Shown piece after piece: positions 16,236 through 27,331 of a stretch of 64,000 nucleotides of DNA. The DNA comes from W1P20-047 sp051878795 (GTDB lineage Bacteria > Actinomycetota > Coriobacteriia > Coriobacteriales > Eggerthellaceae): NCBI GenBank assembly GCA_051878795.1, contig JBJEKU010000010.1, positions 1-64,000 of the forward strand, in the 5' to 3' direction. Every line of letters begins with the position of its first letter. Position 1 is the stretch's first letter. The notes under the pieces are model-generated. The model was not told the origin of the DNA. It made no database searches and worked only from the letters and a program-made list of their open reading frames with translations. Position numbers and translations under genes: made by a program.

Positions 16236-17072
16236 CTAGGCTTCCAGTATCTGTGCGATAACGGGTTCGAGTGCTTCGGAGACCAGGTATTCCTCGACGC
16301 GTCCCGCGTCGCACAGGGCTGCGAAGGAGGGGTCCATGGGCAGCGTGGCATAGGCGGGGATTCCGTAGCGCCTCGCTACCTCGGCACCCTGGGGCTCGCC
16401 GAAGATGAAATGCTTCTTATTGCAATCGGGGCAGGTGAAGTAAGCCATATTCTCAACCAGGGCCATGACCTTCACGTCCATGCGGTTGGCCAGGTTCACT
16501 GCCTTGCCCACGATCATCGCGACCAGTTCCTGGGGTGCGGAGACCGTGACGATACCGTCGATGGGCAGGCTCTGGAATACGGTCAGGGCCACGTCGGACG
16601 TTCCCGGGGGCATGTCGACGAACATGTAGTCGATGTCGCCCCAGTGCACTTCGTTGAAGAACTGCTTGACCGCGTTGGAGACCACGGGTCCGCGCCAGGC
16701 GACGGGAGCGTCGTCTTCGGGCAGCATCAGGTTGGTGCTCATGATCTTGATACCGCTTTCGGTCTGCGCGGGGAAGATGCCCAAGCCGTCACTTTCGACG
16801 CCTGCGGCGATGCCGAATGCGCGGGGGATGGACGGTCCGGTGACGTCGGCGTCCAGGATGGCGACCTTGTAGCCGCGTCGCTGCATTTCTGCGGCAAGCA
16901 GGGAAGTGACAAGGGATTTGCCTACGCCGCCCTTGCCGGAGACCACGCCGATGACGTGTTTGACGGAAGATCCCTCGTTGGGTGTCAGGCGGGGAGGCAG
17001 TGCGCCGGCGCCATGGCATCCTCCCTGGAGCATCTGCTTTTCCTCTTCGGTGAGTTCTTGGGGTTGTGCCAT
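16236..17072 (-). CDS. mrp: Mrp/NBP35-family Fe-S cluster carrier ATPase
   Basis: A 278-residue P-loop ATPase that carries and inserts iron-sulfur clusters. The deviant Walker A motif SGKGGVGKSLVTSLLAA starts near residue 47, switch I/II-like segments DADVTGPSIP and VDMPPGTSD follow, and a CxxC pair (TCPDCNKKHF) near residue 210 is the expected bridging-cluster ligand. The N-terminus has a further cysteine (GGCHGAG) but not the extra four-cysteine ferredoxin motif of eukaryotic NBP35. The ATG at 17072 is preceded by AGAGAGGGACGAG; the open frame extends upstream without a better start. It shares an operon with the 74-residue protein. Confidence 0.92.
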   Translation of the reverse strand: MAQPQELTEEEKQMLQGGCHGAGALPPRLTPNEGSSVKHVIGVVSGKGGVGKSLVTSLLAAEMQRRGYKVAILDADVTGPSIPRAFGIAAGVESDGLGIFPAQTESGIKIMSTNLMLPEDDAPVAWRGPVVSNAVKQFFNEVHWGDIDYMFVDMPPGTSDVALTVFQSLPIDGIVTVSAPQELVAMIVGKAVNLANRMDVKVMALVENMAYFTCPDCNKKHFIFGEPQGAEVARRYGIPAYATLPMDPSFAALCDAGRVEEYLVSEALEPVIAQILEA

Positions 17073-17302
17073 CTCGTCCCTCTCTTTCGCGTTCCGCAAG
17101 GCATGCGGTATGCGTTTCTCGTTTCTTAACCGCGGAAATGGTAGCACACGGGCCCGCGGGCTTCCTTACATGGTCCTTTCAGGCGGGCAACGGAACGTCT
17201 GCTTCGGTGCGTCTTGCCCCCGTTTCCCGGTGCTGCGCTATACTTGCACGTTGGAATAGTTGAAGCCACGGGCGAACCCGCCCTGATAGAAAGGGAACGC
17301 AT

Positions 17303-18355
17303 ATGAAGGTAGAAGCCGCCGAGCAGAGCGCGGGCAAGGTCCGCGTCAATGTCCAGATCAGCTCCGAGGAGTTCGAAGAGGCGCTCAAGAAGGGGCTTCC
17401 GCCTTTCCTCGCCGCCATGGGCCTGCGCATTTCCGAGAAGACCGATTACGACGTGGCATTGAAGACGCTGGCGGACGACGATTCCGACGAAGAGCTCAAC
17501 CGCGTGAAGCTGGATTGCGCCGTCAGCTACCTGATGCCGCGCGCCGTGGAGCAGTCCGGTTTCTCCCCTGTGTGCAACCCCGCGATCGTGGGTTCCGAGC
17601 GCAATGAGGACGGTTCCGTGAGCTTCGGCATCGAAATCCATCCCAAGCCCGAAATCGAGCTGAGCGATTACACCCCCGTCACCGTCACGGTTTCCCATCC
17701 CACCGTCACCGAAGAGGAAATCGACCAGCGCATCGATGCGATGGCGGCATTGGGGGCGGTAACCCAGCCCGACATCATCACCGGCAAGCCCAAGAAGGTG
17801 CCCGCCATCATCGATGACAGGTGGGTCCAGAAGAACGTGAACGGCTGCAACAGCGTGGCCCAGCTGAGGGAATCCCTGCGCGAGGCGGGCATGAAGCACA
17901 AGCAGCAGGAGCTGGAAAGGCTCGTCGTCGCCAAGGCGACCGTGCAGTTCGCCGAGCGCCTGACCGAGCCCATCTTGGACGAAACCATCGAGGCGGTCAC
18001 CGACAACATGGTCGGCGAGCTTGTGAACCAGCTTGCCCAGCAGGGCCTGACCCTGCAGGATTACGTGGTCCAGCGCAAGATCACCATCGATGCCATGCGC
18101 GAAGACGCCCGCAAGCAGGCGGTGGCCAACCTGCGCCAGGGTGCGGTGCTCGATGCCATCTTCCGCCACGAGGGCATGGAGCTTGCCGACGAGGACATCG
18201 AGCAGGCGATGGGGGTCATCGCCCCCGGCATCGAGAAGCAGGCAACCGAGTCCTTCAAGAACAACGGCTTCATGTTCACCGTCAACGAGACCGCCCAGCG
18301 CATGCGTGCAACCCAGTGGCTGCTGGATAACACCAAGGTGGAATACGACGACTAG
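17303..18355 (+). CDS. Trigger-factor-like chaperone without the PPIase domain
   Basis: A 350-residue protein that aligns with trigger factor at both ends: an N-terminal ribosome-binding-like domain (KVEAAEQSAGKVRVNVQISS) and the helical C-terminal arms (EAVTDNMVGELVNQLAQQGL, then YVVQRKITIDAMREDARKQA). The central FKBP-type peptidyl-prolyl isomerase domain is missing, and the chain is about 80 residues shorter than the usual 430. The ribosome-docking signature GFRKGK is not present; the equivalent segment reads KKGLPPFLAAMGLRI. It may be a ribosome-independent holdase or a second paralogue. AAAGGGA precedes the ATG. A strong terminator follows, so it is monocistronic. Confidence 0.75.
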   Translation: MKVEAAEQSAGKVRVNVQISSEEFEEALKKGLPPFLAAMGLRISEKTDYDVALKTLADDDSDEELNRVKLDCAVSYLMPRAVEQSGFSPVCNPAIVGSERNEDGSVSFGIEIHPKPEIELSDYTPVTVTVSHPTVTEEEIDQRIDAMAALGAVTQPDIITGKPKKVPAIIDDRWVQKNVNGCNSVAQLRESLREAGMKHKQQELERLVVAKATVQFAERLTEPILDETIEAVTDNMVGELVNQLAQQGLTLQDYVVQRKITIDAMREDARKQAVANLRQGAVLDAIFRHEGMELADEDIEQAMGVIAPGIEKQATESFKNNGFMFTVNETAQRMRATQWLLDNTKVEYDD

Positions 18356-18421
18356 CCCGATGGGCGATGCGCACGGTTTCAGGCGGAACCGTGGCGCAGG
18401 AACGATCCGAACGGCTTGCCG

Positions 18422-18454
18422 GGGCCGGGGGCATCCTTTGCCTCCGGCCCTTTT
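18422..18454 (+). terminator. Terminator of the trigger-factor-like gene
   Basis: A 12-pair stem (18422-18433 with 18439-18450, one G-T pair), five-base loop TCCTT, then TTTTCC. It is a classic rho-independent terminator. Confidence 0.9.
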
Positions 18455-18569
18455 CCATGTGGGAGCTTTTTCGGGAAAAAGGCGAAAGCGCAGCTCTAGG
18501 GCAGGATCGCGTCATCGTTTTGTGTTTTATCGGTTGAGATGGAGTAAAATACAGAAATCTTTAGCCACA

Positions 18570-18592
18570 GCCCCCGTCCAGCCAACGGGGGC
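18570..18592 (+). promoter_or_regulatory. Leader hairpin upstream of the EF-G-like gene
   Basis: GCCCCCGT and ACGGGGGC form an eight-pair, very GC-rich stem with a seven-base loop, 25 bases before the ATG at 18618. TAAAAT at 18545-18550 could be the -10 element, putting the hairpin at about +12 to +35 of the transcript. No U-tract follows, so 5'-end stabilisation or translational control is more likely than attenuation. Confidence 0.45.
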
Positions 18593-18617
18593 CTTAACTC
18601 GAAAGTTGGTGGATACT

Positions 18618-20681
18618 ATGGCGGCTCCTGCAACCCTGCAAGTGAGGAACGTGGTCCTGGTAGGCCAAGACGGAGCGGGCAAGACCTCGCTCGCTGAAGC
18701 AATGCTTCACGTTTCCGGCAAGACCCCCCGTATGGGCACCACTCATGATGGAAAGTCCTATCTGGATTACGATGCAGAGGAAATCCGACGCAAGTTCACG
18801 CTCAGCACCTCCATCGCACCCATTCCCTATAAGGATTTCAAGATCAACCTGCTGGACACTTCCGGCCAGGCGGACTTTTTGGGCGACACCATGGCGACCA
18901 TGCAGGCCGCCGAAATGGCCATGTTCGTGGTCGACGCGGTGACCGGCCCCCAGGTCATGACCACCAAGCTCTGGCGTGAAGCGGAGACCATGCGTCTTTC
19001 CCGCTCCGTTTTCGTCAACCACATCGACCGCGAGAACGCCGACTGGAACGTCGCGCTTGCGACCCTGCACGCACGCTTCGGCAGCCGCCTGGGCGCGGTG
19101 ACCATCCCCATCGGCGAGGCCGAGGAATTCAAGGGCGTCATCGATGTCCTGCGCATGAAGGCGCGCTATTTCGGCGAGGACGGCGAGCGTATCGAGGAAA
19201 TCCCCGCAAAGTATGCCGAAGAAGCCCAGATCGCCCGCGATAAGCTGTGCGACCTGGTCGCCGAAGCCGATGACGAGCTGATGATGAAGTACCTGGACGG
19301 CGAAGAGCAGCTGACCCAGGAAGAGCTGGAGGGCCTGCTCTGGAAGGCGATCGCCCAGGAGCTGTTCATTCCCGTATACGTGGGTTCCACCTTGGTCGAG
19401 CAGGGTATCCAGGGCTTGATGGAAGACATCTGCACCTACTTCCCGTCTCCCCAGGCACATGGCGAATTCCGCCTCACCAATGGCGAGACCACCCTGGTCC
19501 ACGAAGATGGCGAGCCCTCCGCGTTCGTGTTCAAGACCCTGTCCGACCCCTATGTGGGCCGTCTGAGCTTCTTGAAGGTCATCACCGGCGTGCTCGAGCC
19601 CGGCATGGAAGTGATCAACGCCCGCACCGGCGAGAAGGACCGCCTGGCACACCTGTACCTGATGATGGGCAAGGAAACCGAGGATGTGAAGAGTGCCCGC
19701 GCCGGCGACATCATCGTCGTTCCCAAGCTTTCCGATGCACGCACTGGCGACACTCTGTCCCTGAAGGGCGAGATCGCCATCGATCCGCTGCCTATGCCCC
19801 CCTCGCAGTATCCCGTTGCCATCGAGGCATGCAATCGCAATGAGGAAGACAAGCTGGGCACCTTCCTGGCGCGTGCTGCAGAAGCAGACCCCACCATCCA
19901 GGTCCGCCGCGATGAGGAAACCCATCAGACCGTGGTCAGCACCTTGGGCGAAGGTGCGGTAGACACCTTGCTCCAGCGTCTGAAGGCCCAGGTGGGCATC
20001 GACGTGAAGCTTGTTCCGCTGCGCATCCCCTATCGCGAGACCATCCGCAAGACCGCCCAGGCACAGGGCCGTCATAAGAAGCAGACTGGCGGTTCCGGCC
20101 AGTTCGGCGATTGCTGGCTGCGCCTGGAGCCCAATCCCTATGCCGGTTACGAGTTCTTGGACGAGGTCGTCGGCGGCAAGATCCCCCGCAACCTCATCCC
20201 CGCAGTCGACAAGGGCGTTCAGGAAACCATGAAGGAAGGCTTCCTGGCGGGCTATCCCATGATGGACATGAAGGTTGCTGTCTATGACGGTTCCTATCAT
20301 CCCGTCGACTCCAATGAGATGGCATTCCGTACCGCAGCCCGCATCGGCTTCCGAGCAGCATGCGAGAAGGCCGGAGCCGTGTTGCTGGAGCCTATGGCCA
20401 ACATGGCGATTGCGGTTCCCGAAGAGTACGCAGGTGCCGTCATGAGCGACATCGCAACCCGTCGCGGCCGTATCGTGGGTACCGACTCCGACGATGCAGG
20501 CTTCACCGTCATCCTGGTCCGCGTCCCCTACGCCGAAGTGGTTACCTACACCAAGGATCTGCGCTCCATCAGCCGCGGTGCTGGTTCCTACAGCATCTCC
20601 GTCGATGGTTATGAGGAAGTACCTGCCCAGGTCGCCCAGAAGATCATCGCCGAATACCAGGCTTCGAAGGAAAACGCCTAA
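18618..20681 (+). CDS. EF-G-like translation GTPase (second, noncanonical paralogue)
   Basis: A 687-residue relative of elongation factor G. The five-domain layout is present: the G domain, domain II (VFKTLSDPYVGRLSFLKVITG), domain III, domain IV (GGSGQFGDCWLRLEPNP) and domain V ending in YSISVDGYEEVP. The G motifs are unusual: G1 is GQDGAGKTS rather than AHVDAGKTT, G3 is DTSGQ instead of DTPGH so the catalytic histidine is glutamine, and G4 reads NHID. These fit the EF-G-like group present beside normal EF-G in actinobacteria, whose function is unsettled. ATG 18618 has GGTGGA four bases upstream. It stands alone between terminators. Confidence 0.88.
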   Translation: MAAPATLQVRNVVLVGQDGAGKTSLAEAMLHVSGKTPRMGTTHDGKSYLDYDAEEIRRKFTLSTSIAPIPYKDFKINLLDTSGQADFLGDTMATMQAAEMAMFVVDAVTGPQVMTTKLWREAETMRLSRSVFVNHIDRENADWNVALATLHARFGSRLGAVTIPIGEAEEFKGVIDVLRMKARYFGEDGERIEEIPAKYAEEAQIARDKLCDLVAEADDELMMKYLDGEEQLTQEELEGLLWKAIAQELFIPVYVGSTLVEQGIQGLMEDICTYFPSPQAHGEFRLTNGETTLVHEDGEPSAFVFKTLSDPYVGRLSFLKVITGVLEPGMEVINARTGEKDRLAHLYLMMGKETEDVKSARAGDIIVVPKLSDARTGDTLSLKGEIAIDPLPMPPSQYPVAIEACNRNEEDKLGTFLARAAEADPTIQVRRDEETHQTVVSTLGEGAVDTLLQRLKAQVGIDVKLVPLRIPYRETIRKTAQAQGRHKKQTGGSGQFGDCWLRLEPNPYAGYEFLDEVVGGKIPRNLIPAVDKGVQETMKEGFLAGYPMMDMKVAVYDGSYHPVDSNEMAFRTAARIGFRAACEKAGAVLLEPMANMAIAVPEEYAGAVMSDIATRRGRIVGTDSDDAGFTVILVRVPYAEVVTYTKDLRSISRGAGSYSISVDGYEEVPAQVAQKIIAEYQASKENA

Positions 20682-20734
20682 TCATCTGTAGTGGCGAGAT
20701 CCCGGATGCAGTATCGGGTGAACGTTTCGGTTTT

Positions 20735-20777
20735 AGCAGGCTGGTCCCCCAATGCGGGGGCTGGCCTGCTTTTTTTG
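20735..20777 (+). terminator. Terminator of the EF-G-like gene
   Basis: AGCAGG pairs with CCTGCT and, inside, CCCCC pairs with GGGGG around loop AATG; TTTTTTT follows at once. It is a strong intrinsic terminator. Confidence 0.93.
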
Positions 20778-20894
20778 TTGCTTACGTGCCCTGCTTCAGC
20801 GACGGTGGGCTATCCTTTAGAATACCGAAAGCGGGTTTCGACCCGACAATGTGTAGTTTCACGCCGATTGGCGTTCAACTGAAAGGTTTTCCCT

Positions 20895-22734
<1,840 letters not shown>

Positions 22735-22742
<8 letters not shown>

Positions 22743-23322
22743 CGCATCTTCCGAAAAGCGCTTCTTGCAGGCCCGCCCCTCTTCTGCGGATTCCGAGTCC
22801 GTCGAAGACGGGGCGGGTCTTGGGCTTGATATAGTGCAGATAAGCCGGATGGAGCGGGCGTTGGGGCGCACCCCGCGTCTTGCGCAGCGGGTCTTTACCG
22901 AAGGCGAGCGCGAATACTGTACGAGGACGGCCAATCCAGCGGTTCATTTTGCCACCCGTTTTGCGGCGAAGCAGGCCGTGCTCAAGGCGATGGGGGCGCA
23001 TGCCTTTGCCGGCATCCCCTTGTCCGAAGTGGAGATCGTCCGCGTACCCGGCAGCCGTCCGAGCGTGCGCCTGCATGGCAAAGCGCGGCGATTGGCGAAA
23101 AGCCTTGGTATCCTGGAAGTGGCGGTTTCGCTTTCGTTCACCCATACGGAAGCGGTGGCATGCGCCATGGCGATAACGGCGGATTCCGTCCCCCAGGTGG
23201 AGAAGCCGAAAAGCCCCGCCCAGGAATTGTCTCGGAGCTTCAAGGAGATACGGGGTATCCTCGACGACCTTCCCACGGCGGAGGCGTCCGGTCCCCGGGA
23301 TGAGGAAGCGAGCAGGAAATGA
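22735..23322 (+). CDS. acpS: Holo-acyl-carrier-protein synthase with N- and C-terminal extensions
   Basis: A 195-residue protein whose core matches AcpS, which transfers phosphopantetheine from CoA to ACP: GLDIVQISRM (magnesium-binding aspartate), FTEGEREYC, RFAAKQAVLKAMG and SFTHTEAVACA. AcpS is usually about 125 residues; here some 28 extra residues precede the core and about 40 lysine- and glutamate-rich residues follow it. In the usual FAAKEA motif the glutamate, a magnesium ligand in E. coli AcpS, is glutamine. No ATG exists before the core; TTG 22735, overlapping the glmS stop by eight bases, is the likely start. The NAD(P)HX dehydratase gene overlaps its end, a common acpS neighbour. 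Confidence 0.85.
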
Positions 23323-24233
23323 AGAGATATACCGACGAATACATCGCAGGCCTTCTGCCGTTCCCGGCCGAAGATGCGAACAAGTACACCCGCGGAAAGC
23401 TGACGTTGATCGTGGGCAGCAGTGCCTATCCTGGTGCCGCCGCGCTCTCGTCCCTTGCGAGCCAGCGTGCCGGGGCAGGTTATACCGAGGTCTTCACAGA
23501 AGATTCCATCGTGTCGCAGCTGCAGATGTACCACCCGTCATTGGTGGTGCGTCCGTGGACTTCCTTCAACGAGCATGACCTGAAGGTATCTTCCGAGCAT
23601 CATCCCTGTGCATTCGTGGTGGGTTGCGGCTTCGATCCCGGCAATCCTTACGCATCGAACATCACGCGTGCGCTGTTGCGTCACGCCCAGGCGCCGGTCC
23701 TGGTGGACGGAACCGCCTTGCGATTGCTTTCGGGCCGTAGGTTCCGAAGCCTGTGCGAGGACCGCTACCATGCGGGTTATTCCACCATCATCACCCCGCA
23801 CGGTGGCGAAGCCGCTGCGCTTGCCCGTGTGTTCAATATTCCCACCGACGACCCGGAAGATCTGGCCCTCATGCTTTCGCAGGCCTATGGGGCCATCACC
23901 GTGCTGAAGGGACCGAAGACCTACATCACCGATGGCGATGGCCTGTATTGCATGGACAAGGGAACGCCGGCGCTTGCGAAGGCGGGTACCGGGGACGTCC
24001 TGGCGGGTATAATCGGCGCGCTTCTGGCACAGGGCCTGGGTCCTGTGGAGTCCTGCGCGCTGGGAACCACCATGCATGCATATTCCGGCATCTTCGCCGC
24101 ACAGGACTATTCCACCATCTCGGTCTGCGCGGAAGAGATAATCCGCTATCTGCCGGATGCAGTCTTCCATCTGAAGGAAGTGGCCGAACGTGCTGCCGCC
24201 CGCGAAGCGGCTGCGTTGAATGGAAAGCGATAA
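23319..24233 (+). CDS. nnrD: ADP-dependent (S)-NAD(P)H-hydrate dehydratase
   Basis: A 304-residue ribokinase-like enzyme that repairs hydrated NADH and NADPH. Visible motifs are GKLTLIVGSSAYPGAAALSS at the start, VVGCGFDPGN, VDGTALRLL, TPHGGEAAAL, VLKGPKTYI and the signature AGTGDVLAGIIGALLAQG near residue 220. The bifunctional E. coli enzyme also has an N-terminal epimerase domain; this protein lacks it, so any epimerase must be encoded elsewhere. Its ATG overlaps the acpS stop by four bases, indicating coupled translation, and ligA begins 9 bases after its end. Confidence 0.92.
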   Translation: MKRYTDEYIAGLLPFPAEDANKYTRGKLTLIVGSSAYPGAAALSSLASQRAGAGYTEVFTEDSIVSQLQMYHPSLVVRPWTSFNEHDLKVSSEHHPCAFVVGCGFDPGNPYASNITRALLRHAQAPVLVDGTALRLLSGRRFRSLCEDRYHAGYSTIITPHGGEAAALARVFNIPTDDPEDLALMLSQAYGAITVLKGPKTYITDGDGLYCMDKGTPALAKAGTGDVLAGIIGALLAQGLGPVESCALGTTMHAYSGIFAAQDYSTISVCAEEIIRYLPDAVFHLKEVAERAAAREAAALNGKR

Positions 24234-24242
24234 GGGGGATCC

Positions 24243-26387
24243 ATGGCATCGATGGGAATGGAAGAAGGGCAGATGGGCCTGTTCGATGAGGCGCAGATGG
24301 CCCAGACGGCAAGCGACCCGAAAGCGGTCATCGAGTCCTTGCGCAGGGAAATCGAGCATCACAGCTACCTGTATTACGCGCAGGATAATCCCAGCATATC
24401 CGACGCTGCCTTCGACTCGCTCATGCGCCAACTGCGCGAGCTGGAAGCGGCGCACCCTGAATTCTACGACCCCTCTTCACCTACCCAACGCGTGGGCGGT
24501 TATGTCGGCGAGCAGTTCGCTCCCGTCAGGCACGCAGCGCGCATGTACTCGCTGGACGACGCCATGGACCTGGAAGAGCTGGATGCCTGGATGCAGCGGA
24601 CTTTCGAGGCGACGGGCGGTGTGGTGCCTTTGTGCTGCGAGCTTAAGATCGATGGCAGCGGAATCGCGCTTTCCTACAGCCAGGGTAGGCTGGACCATGC
24701 GGCCACCCGCGGCGACGGTACCACGGGCGAGGATGTGACGGCGAATATCCGCACCATCATGGATATCCCCTTGCGTTTGCGCGAGGATGCGCAGGCTGGC
24801 ATCGAGGATCCGGACCAGGTGCTCGAGCTGCGCGGCGAAGTGTATATGCCCAAAGCCAGCTTCGAAAAGCTCAACGAAGAGGCCGAAGCAAACGGCAAGG
24901 CCGCTTTCGCGAACCCGCGCAATGCGGCGGCGGGCAGCTTGCGCCAGAAGGATGCCGCAATCACGGCCCAACGCAAGCTCTCGTCGTTCATTTATGCGAT
25001 TGCAGATAATGCAGCCCTGAAGGCGACGGGACAGTACCAGCTGTTGGAGTGGCTGCGGCAGGCGGGTTTCCATGTGAACCCCGACGTGCGTCTGTGCAAC
25101 AGCGCCGAAGAAGTGCGTGCTTTCTGCGAGGAAGCGCTGGAAAGGCGCGATAGCCTTCCCTACGAGATCGACGGCGTGGTGGTGAAGGTGAACGACTTCG
25201 CCATCCAGGACCGGATGGGGTTCACCGCCCGCGCCCCCCGATGGGCGATCGCCTACAAGTTCCCGCCCGAAGAGCGCACCACGCTTCTGCGCGATATCAC
25301 CGTGCAGGTGGGGCGTACCGGGGTGCTCACTCCTGTGGCGGAGTTGGATCCCGTGCGCGTTGCCGGATCCACCGTTGCTCGTGCGACCCTGCATAACGAG
25401 GACGAGGTGCGCCGCAAGGATGTGCGCGTGGGCGATACCGTGATCGTGCGCAAGGCAGGCGATGTCATCCCCGAGATCCTGGGCCATGTCCCGGCGCTTC
25501 GTCCCGAGGGTGCTGCCGAATGGTCTATGCCCGCAACCTGCCCCAGCTGCGGAAGCCCCGTCGTGCGCGAGGCAGGGGAGGCGGCAGTGCGCTGCGTTTC
25601 CATCGACTGTCCTGCCCAGGCGAAGGAAAGGCTTATCCATTGGGCGAGCCGCGGGGCCATGGATATCGAGGGTATGGGCGAAGAACTGGTTTCCCGCCTG
25701 GTCGAGTCCGGCCGCCTGACCGATGTCGCAGACTATTACAGCTTGGATGAAGACGAGCTTGCGCTGACCGAACTCAACCGCCGTATGAAGGACGGACAGC
25801 GCGTGCGCCTGGGCCATGTGGTGGCCAAGAAGGTGGTTGCGGAAATCCAGGCGAGCAAGGACCGCGGCTTCGCGCGCGTCATCTTCGGCCTGGGTATCCG
25901 CCACGTGGGTAAGACCACGGGCGAGGCCCTGGCGGCCGCCTTCCCTTCCATGGAGGCCCTGCGCCAGGCGAGCGAGGAAGACCTGGCGGCTGTGGACGGC
26001 ATCGGTGCGATCGTCGCCCGCAGCATCCATACCTTCCTGCGCGTGCCCGACAACATCGCAGTCATCGAGCGCCTTGAACGGCATGGCGTGGTGATGGAGG
26101 CAGAAGCACCTGCGGAAACCGCCGAGCAGACCCTTGCAGGCCTGACTTTCGTGCTTACCGGTACCCTGGAGCAATCCGGCATGAGCCGAGACGAGGCGGG
26201 TGCCCGCCTGAAGGCCATGGGGGCGAAGGTGTCCGGGAGCGTATCGAAGAAGACCAGCTTCGTTATCGCGGGCGTGAAGGCGGGTTCCAAACGTACGAAG
26301 GCGGAATCTCTGGGCGTTCCCGTCTTGGAGGAAGAGGATTTCCTGCGCATCCTGGAAACCGGACAGGCTCCCGTGGTCGAAGGGTAG
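24243..26387 (+). CDS. ligA: NAD-dependent DNA ligase
   Basis: A 714-residue replicative ligase that seals nicks using NAD. The N-terminal Ia domain has HHSYLYYAQDNPSISDAAFD, binding NMN. The adenylation domain has catalytic Lys135 in CELKIDGSGIAL. The OB fold follows, then a four-cysteine zinc finger (CPSCGSP and C-V-S-I-D-C), helix-hairpin-helix repeats (FGLGIRHVG, VDGIGAIVA) and a C-terminal BRCT domain (LAGLTFVLTGTLEQSG). Length and order are canonical. The ATG at 24243 has AAGGGGG close upstream and gives about 20 residues before the conserved region. tlyA follows after 10 bases. Confidence 0.97.
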   Translation: MASMGMEEGQMGLFDEAQMAQTASDPKAVIESLRREIEHHSYLYYAQDNPSISDAAFDSLMRQLRELEAAHPEFYDPSSPTQRVGGYVGEQFAPVRHAARMYSLDDAMDLEELDAWMQRTFEATGGVVPLCCELKIDGSGIALSYSQGRLDHAATRGDGTTGEDVTANIRTIMDIPLRLREDAQAGIEDPDQVLELRGEVYMPKASFEKLNEEAEANGKAAFANPRNAAAGSLRQKDAAITAQRKLSSFIYAIADNAALKATGQYQLLEWLRQAGFHVNPDVRLCNSAEEVRAFCEEALERRDSLPYEIDGVVVKVNDFAIQDRMGFTARAPRWAIAYKFPPEERTTLLRDITVQVGRTGVLTPVAELDPVRVAGSTVARATLHNEDEVRRKDVRVGDTVIVRKAGDVIPEILGHVPALRPEGAAEWSMPATCPSCGSPVVREAGEAAVRCVSIDCPAQAKERLIHWASRGAMDIEGMGEELVSRLVESGRLTDVADYYSLDEDELALTELNRRMKDGQRVRLGHVVAKKVVAEIQASKDRGFARVIFGLGIRHVGKTTGEALAAAFPSMEALRQASEEDLAAVDGIGAIVARSIHTFLRVPDNIAVIERLERHGVVMEAEAPAETAEQTLAGLTFVLTGTLEQSGMSRDEAGARLKAMGAKVSGSVSKKTSFVIAGVKAGSKRTKAESLGVPVLEEEDFLRILETGQAPVVEG

Positions 26388-26397
26388 GCGGACTGCG

Positions 26398-27138
26398 ATG
26401 GCGAAGAAGAAGCAACGCTTGGACCAGCTGCTGGTCGAGCGCGGCATCTATCCTGACGTGCAAGCCGCCTTGCGTGCGGTTCTGGCCCACGAGGTGAAGG
26501 TGGGCGATGCGTATGCCGCGAGCGCTGCCATGAAGGTTGATCCCGATGCGCAGATCCAGGCAAAGGGCAGGCGCCAGTACGTTTCCCGCGGCGGGTTCAA
26601 GCTCGCAGGAGCCCTGGATGCCTTCGGCCAATGCGTGGAGGGGAAGAGCTGTATCGACATCGGTTCTTCCACGGGCGGATTTTCGGACTGCCTGTTGCAG
26701 CGCGGCGCGGCAAGCGTTGCCTGCGTGGATGTGAACTACGGACAGCTTGCCTGGGAGGTGCGCACCGACCCGCGGGTCAGCGTGTTCGAGCGAACCAACA
26801 TCAAGGCCGCCAGCCCCGAAAGCCTGGGAGCTCCTTTCGACATCCTGGTCGCCGACCTGAGCTTCATAGGCCTGGCCCAGCTTGCAGGCGTGTTCGCACG
26901 CCTATGCGCGCCAGGCAGCGTGTTCATAGGATTGGTTAAACCCCAGTTCGAAAGCAACCATGACGAGACCGAAGGTGGTTTGGTGGTTGACCCCGAGGTT
27001 CGTGCGCGCACCGTGCGCGAGGTGCAAGACGCCCTGACTCAAGCGGGTTTCTGCGTGACCGACACCGTGGAGTCGTCGATCGTGGGAAAGCGCAGCGGGA
27101 ATATCGAATACCTGGTGCGTGCGGAATACCGCGGTTAG
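26398..27138 (+). CDS. tlyA: TlyA-family rRNA 2'-O-methyltransferase / hemolysin-like protein
   Basis: A 246-residue protein with an N-terminal S4 RNA-binding domain (RLDQLLVERGIYPDVQAALR) and a FtsJ-type Rossmann methyltransferase domain (CIDIGSSTGGFSDCLLQRGA near residue 84, then DLSFIGL). In mycobacteria TlyA 2'-O-methylates 16S and 23S rRNA and its loss gives capreomycin resistance. The full K-D-K-E catalytic set is plausible from visible residues, with K in VKPQFES. It is short, as in the bacterial group, and follows ligA in the same transcript. Confidence 0.92.
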   Translation: MAKKKQRLDQLLVERGIYPDVQAALRAVLAHEVKVGDAYAASAAMKVDPDAQIQAKGRRQYVSRGGFKLAGALDAFGQCVEGKSCIDIGSSTGGFSDCLLQRGAASVACVDVNYGQLAWEVRTDPRVSVFERTNIKAASPESLGAPFDILVADLSFIGLAQLAGVFARLCAPGSVFIGLVKPQFESNHDETEGGLVVDPEVRARTVREVQDALTQAGFCVTDTVESSIVGKRSGNIEYLVRAEYRG

Positions 27139-27331
27139 GTTCGAGGGAGTGCCCGGTCTTCCGGTAGGGCCGAGTGGTGACGTCCGAACCGCTGGGACGG
27201 GACGCGGATGAAACCATCGGTATCGCTTGTGCGGAATGCCGGAAAAACCACCTTTGGTAGCGTTTCTGTACGTCGATAAGGTATCGTGTCTTCTGCAAGC
27301 TTACAGAAAGCTGACACCGGAGATGATTCAC

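Noticed and set aside
20778..20894. A glmS ribozyme upstream of glmS
   Set aside because: No core sequence or pseudoknot arrangement of the ribozyme is seen; only a terminator from the previous gene and a short leader.
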